From: Bog-532 sp965277615
GTDB taxonomy: Bacteria; Actinomycetota; Actinomycetes; Streptosporangiales; Streptosporangiaceae
Length of the DNA: 64,000 nucleotides
Assembly (NCBI GenBank): GCA_965277615.1
Contig: CBDIDG010000004.1
Location: forward strand, 124,001-188,000
Direction of reading: 5' to 3'
This document shows, in pieces, positions 59,033 to 64,000 of the stretch; within the stretch, counting starts at the first letter, position 1; each line of letters begins with the position of its first letter. The translations under genes were made by a program, and so were the position numbers. A model generated the notes under the pieces. The model saw only the letters and a list, made by a program, of their open reading frames with translations, was not told the DNA's origin and made no database searches.

Positions 59033-60481
59033 TTAATTGGCAGTAAGTGCGCTGAACTGCTCGAGCTCGGCGGCCAAGGCGGGGGGGACCCGGGCCTCCA
59101 GTTCGGTCCCGTCGGCGCCGTGGCCGACCCGGGTGACCTCGCCTTCCTCGTGCGCCCTGGCCACCAGGTCGCCCCGGCTGTAGGGCACCAGCGCCCGGAC
59201 CTCGCGATCCCGGTGCGGCAGCGCCTCCTCCAGCACGTCCCGCAGTTCGTCCAGGCCAGCGCCGGTGCGGGCGGAAATCAGCACACAGTTCTTCTCGCGG
59301 TGCCGCAGCCGCTCGACCACGATCGGGTCGGCGGCGTCGGACTTGTTGATCACGATCAGTTCGGGTACCTCAGCCGCCCCGATCTCGGCCAGCACATCGC
59401 GGACCGCGGTGATCTGGGCCTCGGGATCAGGATCGGAACCGTCGACCACGTGCAGGATGAGATCGGCGTCGGCCGTCTCCTCCAGGGTGGACCGGAACGC
59501 CTCGACCAGCTGGTGCGGCAGGTGCCGGACGAACCCGACGGTGTCGGTCAGGGTCAGCGGACGGCCGGACGCGGTGCGGGCCCGGCGGACGGCCGGGTCC
59601 AGCGTGGCGAACAACGCGTCCTCAACCAGGACACCGGCCCCGGTGAGCCGATTCAGCAGGCTCGACTTGCCTGCGTTGGTGTACCCGGCGATGACGACCG
59701 ACGGCACGTCCCGGCGGCGGCGCCGGTCACGCTGGACGTCCCGGCTGACGGCCATGCCGGCGATCTCCCGCCGGAGCTTGGCCATCCGCGCCCGCAGGCG
59801 GCGCCGGTCCGTCTCGATCTTGGTCTCACCAGGACCGCGGGTACCGATCCCGCCGCCGCCGGCGACCCGGCCACCGGCCTGCCGGGACAGCGATTCACCC
59901 CAGCCACGCAGCCGCGGCAGCATGTAGGAGAGCTGGGCCAGCTCGACCTGGGCCTTGCCCTCCCGGCTGCGCGCGTGCTGGGCAAAGATGTCCAGGATCA
60001 GCGCGGTCCGGTCGATGACCTTGACCTTGACGATGCCTTCCAGCCGATTCAGCTGGCTGGGGCTGAGCTCGCCGTCACAGATCACCGTGTCCGCGCCCAC
60101 CGAGGCCACGATGTCGGCCAGCTCGGCCGCCTTGCCCGCGCCCACGTAGGTGGCGGGGTCGGGCTTGCCGCGCCGCTGGATCAGCCCGTCGAGCACCTCA
60201 GAACCGGCGGTCTCGGCCAGCCGGCTCAGCTCGAGGAGCGAGTTCTCCGCGCTGGCCAGGGAGCCCTCGGCCCAGACGCCGATGAGCACGACCTGCTCCA
60301 GCCGGAGCGAGCGGTACTCGACCTCGGTGACGTCCTCGAGCTCCGTCGACAGACCCGAGACCCGGCGCAGGGCCTGACGGTCTTCCAGGTCGTAGTCACC
60401 GGGGGCGGCGGCCGGGGCGGGGTAGTCCTCGAACTCGTCGTCGATGACGATCGAATCCGGCCGCTCAGAAAATGCGGTCAT
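59033..60481 (-). CDS. hflX: GTPase HflX
   Basis: 482 residues from an ATG with GGAGG four bases upstream. The HflX N-terminal domain has DPATYVGAGKAAELADIV and VICDGELSPSQLNRLE. The GTPase domain has SVVIAGYTNAGKSSLLNRLTG, DTVGFVRHLPHQLVEAF and VINKSDAAD. The linker KIETDRRRLRARMAKLRREI is the helical arm. HflX splits stalled or heat-damaged ribosomes. The first 50 residues are an acidic extension. Confidence 0.96.
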   Translation of the reverse strand: MTAFSERPDSIVIDDEFEDYPAPAAAPGDYDLEDRQALRRVSGLSTELEDVTEVEYRSLRLEQVVLIGVWAEGSLASAENSLLELSRLAETAGSEVLDGLIQRRGKPDPATYVGAGKAAELADIVASVGADTVICDGELSPSQLNRLEGIVKVKVIDRTALILDIFAQHARSREGKAQVELAQLSYMLPRLRGWGESLSRQAGGRVAGGGGIGTRGPGETKIETDRRRLRARMAKLRREIAGMAVSRDVQRDRRRRRDVPSVVIAGYTNAGKSSLLNRLTGAGVLVEDALFATLDPAVRRARTASGRPLTLTDTVGFVRHLPHQLVEAFRSTLEETADADLILHVVDGSDPDPEAQITAVRDVLAEIGAAEVPELIVINKSDAADPIVVERLRHREKNCVLISARTGAGLDELRDVLEEALPHRDREVRALVPYSRGDLVARAHEEGEVTRVGHGADGTELEARVPPALAAELEQFSALTAN

Positions 60482-60585
60482 TGTCCTCCAAGGACGATGC
60501 TTCACAGCTTGTTGTCCCCGATAGTGCCACGGGCACGAACGGGTTGTCGCCTGTATAACAACGCGTCGGCGCCCGTTGTGCCCGG

Positions 60586-62880
60586 TCAGCCGACGGGGGT
60601 GGGGTCCTCGACGGCTGGGTACAGCGAATCCAGGACCGGCGGGAGCTCACCTTCGTAGACCACGGCCAGGCGATGGGTGGCCCGGGTGATGGCGACGTAG
60701 AGGTCATGGCCACCCTTGGGTGACTGGGCGATGATGCCCGCCGGGTCGACCAGCACCACCCGGTCGAACTCCAGCCCCTTGGCCTGGGTCACGGTGAGCA
60801 GGGCGACCGGCGAGTCGAGCGCCTCGGCCCGATCGCCGGGCACGGCCCCGGAGACCTGCGCGGCCAGCTCGGCGATCCGGGCGGCCGGGGCGATGACGGC
60901 CAGCCGGCCTTCCTCGGCCGCGGTCAGACCGGACAGTTCCTCGTCCACCACCCGGGCCACCTGGGGGCCGAAGTCCGCCGTCGCGCCCACCCGGACCGCG
61001 CGCGGGTGCTCGCCCTCCTCACGGACCGATTCCGGCGGCTCCTCCTCCGGTGCCACCGAGGCCAGCACGTCCGCGGCCACCGCCATGATCTCGGCCGGGG
61101 TCCGGTAGTTGACCGTCAGCCGCTCCTCGCGCCAGCGGCCCTTGACGTAGGGGTCGAGCATCTCGCCCCAGGATCGGGCCCCGGCCGGGTTACCGGTCTG
61201 GGCCACATCGCCGACAACGGTGAGCGACTTGGTCGGGACGCGGCGCATGACCATGCGCCAGGCCATGGCCGACAGCTCCTGGGCCTCGTCCACGATGACG
61301 TGCCCGTAGGACCAGGTACGGTCGGCGGCGGCACGCTCGGCCGTGGTCAGCTCGGGCCCGTCGTCGCGGTTGCGGCCGGCGATGGTGGCCGCGTCGACCA
61401 GGCCTTGCCCGGCCAGGCCGGTCAGCTCCAGCACGCCCTGGGCGTACTCCTCCTCTTCACGGCGGCGGCGCTCGGCCACCCGGCGCAGGGCCCGCTCGGC
61501 CGAGTCGTCCGATCCCAGCAGCTCGGCTGCCTCGTCCAGGAGCGGAACGTCGCTGACGGTCCACCGGCCACGCTGGTGGGACTTCAGCAACGCGGCCCGC
61601 TCATTAACAGAAAGGGCCGGAGCGGCCCGGCGCAGGGCACCTTCGGACTCCAGCAGCGCGGCCAGCAACCGCTGCGGGGTCAGGAACGGCCACAGCCGGT
61701 CGAGCGCGGACCGTACCGGGTCCTCCTCCCACAGCCGGGCCCGCACGTACGGCAGGTCCTCGGCGTCCAGGCTGCGGCCGAGCGCGACCGCCTCGGCCCG
61801 GGCGATGGCGTCGAGCATCTCGGTGACGAACAGCTTGCGGGCTACGTTGTGCGGCCGGCGCATGCCACGGGCGCGAATCCGGGCCCGCTCGCAGACGTCG
61901 GCCGGGACCGTGATCGCCACCCCGTCGACCACCAGCTCCAGGTCCCGGTGCGGGATGCGCTGCTGGTCTCGGACCGCGGACCTGAGCACCTTGATCATCC
62001 GCAGGTCGCCCTTGATCACGGCCGTCTCCGGGTCCTCCTCGGCGGTGGCGCGGACGCCGGGGAACAGCCCGCCCAGGGAGGACAGCACCACGTCGGTCTC
62101 CCCCAGGGACGGCAGCACCTGGCTGATGTAGCGGAGGAAGGTGGTGTTCGGCCCGATGATGAGCACGCCGCGGCGTTCCAGCGTCCGCCGGTGGGTGTAC
62201 AGCAGGAACGCCGCCCGGTGCAGCGCGGCCACGGTCTTGCCGGTACCCGGGCCGCCCTGGACGACCAGCACCCCGGCCAGCGAGGAGCGGATCACCCGGT
62301 CCTGCTCGGCCTGGATGGTGGCCACCACGTCGCTCATCCGCCCGGTCCGGCCGCGGCGCACGGTGGCCAGCAGCATGGCCTCGCCCACCAGCCCCCGCCG
62401 GTCGGCCTCGCTCATCCGGTCCAGGTCGAATACCTCGTCGTCCAAACCGACAACGGTGCGCCCGCGGGTATAGAGGTGACGCCGCCGCAGCAGGCCGGCC
62501 GGGTCGTTCGGCGTGGCCGCGTAAAAAGGACGCGCGGCCGGGGCGCGCCAGTCAATGAGAACCGGATCATATTCATCGTCGTGCAATCCGATACGGCCGA
62601 TATAAAAGGTGTGATCAGCGGTGTCGTCCATCCGCCCGAAGCACAGGCCGCGCTCCACCCCGTTCAGCTGAGTCAGCCGTCTGGCCTGCTCAGAGGCGGA
62701 AACCTCGCGTTCCATCCGAGCTGCGAACGTGCCCCCCTGGCCGCCGAGACCCTCGACTTCACGCAGGGCTTTTTCGGTGCGCGCGCGGGCGGCGTCCAGC
62801 AAACCGTAGAGCATGGAAACGTAATCCTGCTCTTTCCGGATGGACTCGGAAAGAGCAGACTCAGTTTGACGATCCGCCAT
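60586..62880 (-). CDS. helD: HelD-type UvrD-like ATPase (RNA polymerase recycling motor)
   Basis: 764 residues. The N-terminal 65 residues form a coiled coil (SIRKEQDYVSMLYGLLDAAR, REVSASEQARRLTQL) as in HelD arms that enter the RNA polymerase channels. Superfamily 1 motifs follow: Walker A VVQGGPGTGKTVAALHRAA (residues 209-216 core), motif II HVIVDEAQELSAMAWRM, motif III LTVVGDVAQTGNPAG, motif IV LTVNYRTPAEIM, and C-terminal VTQAKGLEFDRVVLVDP and VAITRATHRLAVVYEG. A long insertion in domain 1A fits HelD. Actinobacterial HelD frees stalled polymerase and in some species protects against rifamycins. Confidence 0.93.
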   Translation of the reverse strand: MADRQTESALSESIRKEQDYVSMLYGLLDAARARTEKALREVEGLGGQGGTFAARMEREVSASEQARRLTQLNGVERGLCFGRMDDTADHTFYIGRIGLHDDEYDPVLIDWRAPAARPFYAATPNDPAGLLRRRHLYTRGRTVVGLDDEVFDLDRMSEADRRGLVGEAMLLATVRRGRTGRMSDVVATIQAEQDRVIRSSLAGVLVVQGGPGTGKTVAALHRAAFLLYTHRRTLERRGVLIIGPNTTFLRYISQVLPSLGETDVVLSSLGGLFPGVRATAEEDPETAVIKGDLRMIKVLRSAVRDQQRIPHRDLELVVDGVAITVPADVCERARIRARGMRRPHNVARKLFVTEMLDAIARAEAVALGRSLDAEDLPYVRARLWEEDPVRSALDRLWPFLTPQRLLAALLESEGALRRAAPALSVNERAALLKSHQRGRWTVSDVPLLDEAAELLGSDDSAERALRRVAERRRREEEEYAQGVLELTGLAGQGLVDAATIAGRNRDDGPELTTAERAAADRTWSYGHVIVDEAQELSAMAWRMVMRRVPTKSLTVVGDVAQTGNPAGARSWGEMLDPYVKGRWREERLTVNYRTPAEIMAVAADVLASVAPEEEPPESVREEGEHPRAVRVGATADFGPQVARVVDEELSGLTAAEEGRLAVIAPAARIAELAAQVSGAVPGDRAEALDSPVALLTVTQAKGLEFDRVVLVDPAGIIAQSPKGGHDLYVAITRATHRLAVVYEGELPPVLDSLYPAVEDPTPVG

Positions 62881-63170
62881 ATTATTTGGTATACTTCCGG
62901 TCGATCAACTAATTCCCCGGGCCTTTAGTTTGTGCGGGCATACGAGCATAACAGGCTCCGGCGCGGACGTCGTAAATCCCCATCCCCTCCCCTGCGGGGC
63001 CGGCGCGTTGACCCGCACGCACGGGCATGATTAAGGTTACCCATGGGTAACAAGCAGGCCGGCCGGGTCGTGGGCCAGGCCGCGGCGCAGGCCCGCTGAT
63101 GGGGACGGCCCGGGTCTCGTACCGGACGATCTGATCTGCAAGGATGGAAAAGGACTGCAGAGGAGTACCT

Positions 63171-64000
63171 ATGCCGGGCACCGAAGGCGTTGAGATCACC
63201 GGTCCGGCCGGTGATCGCTACGACGAGATCCTGACTCCCGAGGCGCTCGGGCTGATCGCCGCGCTGCACCGCGAGCTGGGGGCCCGGCGGGCCGAGCTGC
63301 TGGCCGCGCGGGACCGGCGCGAGGCCGACCTCATCGCCGGCGGCACCCTCGACTTCCTGCCGGAGACCAAGAACATCCGGGAAGACCCCACCTGGCGGGT
63401 GGCCCAGCCGGCCCCCGGGCTGATCGACCGGCGGGTGGAGATCACGGGGCCGACCGACCAGAAGATGACGGTCAACGCCCTGAACTCCGGGGCCAAGGTG
63501 TGGCTGGCTGACTTCGAGGACGCCAGCTCGCCGCTGTGGGGCAACGTCATCACCGGCCAGCTCAACCTGCGGGATGCGCTGGACCGCACCATCGACTTCA
63601 GCCAGGGCGGCAAGGAGTACAAGCTCCGCCCCGACGACGAGCTGCCCACGATCGTGCCCCGGCCGCGGGGCTGGCACCTGGACGAGAAGCACATCACGGT
63701 GGACGGGAAGCGGGCGTCCGGGAGCCTGGTCGACTTCGGGCTGTACATGGCGACCAGTGCGCAGCGGCAGCTGGACAAGGGCAAGGGGCCGTACTTCTAC
63801 CTGCCCAAGATCGAGAACCACCTCGAGGCCCGGCTGTGGAACGACGCCTTCAACCTGGCTCAGGACCGGCTCGGCATCCCCCGCGGCACGATCCGGGCCA
63901 CCGTGCTGATCGAGACCATCCCGGCCGCGTTCGAGATGGAAGAGATCCTGTACGAGCTGCGGGACCACTCGGCCGGGCTGAACGCGGGCCGATGGGACTA
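63171..64000 (+). CDS. aceB: Malate synthase A (3' end outside window)
   Basis: 276 codons are visible from an ATG with AGGAG upstream. GVEITGPAGDRYDEILTPEALGLIAALHREL is the usual AceB start; FLPETKNIREDPTWRVAQPAPGL, NSGAKVWLADFEDASSPLWGN and PYFYLPKIENHLEARLWNDAF follow, with TVLIETIPAAFEMEEILYEL at the edge. The enzyme condenses glyoxylate and acetyl-CoA in the glyoxylate cycle. Isocitrate lyase is not in the window. The C-terminal half lies beyond position 64000. Confidence 0.96.
   Translation, partial: MPGTEGVEITGPAGDRYDEILTPEALGLIAALHRELGARRAELLAARDRREADLIAGGTLDFLPETKNIREDPTWRVAQPAPGLIDRRVEITGPTDQKMTVNALNSGAKVWLADFEDASSPLWGNVITGQLNLRDALDRTIDFSQGGKEYKLRPDDELPTIVPRPRGWHLDEKHITVDGKRASGSLVDFGLYMATSAQRQLDKGKGPYFYLPKIENHLEARLWNDAFNLAQDRLGIPRGTIRATVLIETIPAAFEMEEILYELRDHSAGLNAGRWD

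Noticed and set aside
59120..60658. A 500-codon plus-strand frame opposite hflX
   Set aside because: Typical high-GC antisense shadow; HflX motifs are unambiguous on the minus strand.
62881..63170. Rifamycin-associated inverted repeat upstream of helD
   Set aside because: No long inverted repeat of that kind is visible in the 290-base gap.

Overview
The window comes from a very GC-rich actinomycete chromosome. Supporting signs are DUF1707, DUF3097, DUF6295 and DUF4870 proteins, F420-type pyridoxamine-oxidase-fold proteins, a SigE-like ECF sigma factor, an actinobacterial-style leuA leader peptide, frequent GTG starts, and the order rpsT-holA-lepA-hemW-hrcA-dnaJ-rsmE-HIT-phoH-ybeY-CBS protein-cdd-like-era-leuA-recO-uppS-glyS-ppdK-dgt-dnaG-rpoD. 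A streptosporangial or related lineage is my guess; the sequence alone does not fix genus. No phage, IS element, CRISPR array or biosynthetic cluster is visible. The one mobile element is an intein.

Layout. 1-8.2 kb: the tail of an AbiEi/DUF559-like gene, an MMPL transporter, two DUF1707 membrane proteins, a second-type beta sliding clamp with repeat-derived insertions, and a DUF6295 plus dienelactone hydrolase pair divergent from an aldo/keto reductase. 8.2-13 kb: a MarR regulator with a long dyad operator next to a DHA2-type efflux pump, two F420/PPOX proteins, a cupin, tRNA-Asn with its terminator, and a YtxH-like protein. 13-24.4 kb: housekeeping-type sigma factor, DnaG primase interrupted by an intein inside its zinc ribbon, a HAD/Nudix/AbiEi-like insertion, dGTPase, and pyruvate phosphate dikinase. 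24.5-32.8 kb: 6PGDH-like oxidoreductase, glycyl-tRNA synthetase, a secreted DUF1906 protein, UppS, RecO, and a MocA-type oxidoreductase/TIM-barrel isomerase pair. 32.8-46 kb: leuA with a Leu-rich leader peptide, double GNAT, Era, a degenerate cytidine deaminase, CBS/CorC-type protein, YbeY, PhoH, HIT, ECF sigma with a membrane partner, RsmE, DnaJ, and HrcA with a CIRCE operator. 46-64 kb: DUF3097, DUF4870, a NarL-type two-component system, HemW, DUF1707-DUF4190, LepA, a membrane-anchored unknown, DinB, S20, HolA, HutI, HflX, HelD, and the start of malate synthase.

Functionally the core is information processing (primase, clamp, clamp-loader delta, dGTPase, RecO, sigma factor, HelD, S20, LepA, HflX, Era, YbeY, RsmE, GlyRS, tRNA-Asn) with heat-shock control (HrcA-DnaJ) and central carbon enzymes (PPDK, malate synthase).

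Two themes stand out. First, the DnaG intein sits exactly between two residues of the zinc ribbon, so that a zinc-ligand cysteine is also the splicing +1 nucleophile. Second, short tandem repeats recur across or just after stop codons of many unrelated genes (rpoD, dnaG, dgt, uppS, rsmE, the 53.4-kb gene). Similar repeats have expanded inside coding regions (clamp insertions, Era and Nudix N-termini, MarR C-terminus). Start codons were chosen from visible Shine-Dalgarno spacing and family N-termini. All homology calls are from reading the proteins, not from searches.
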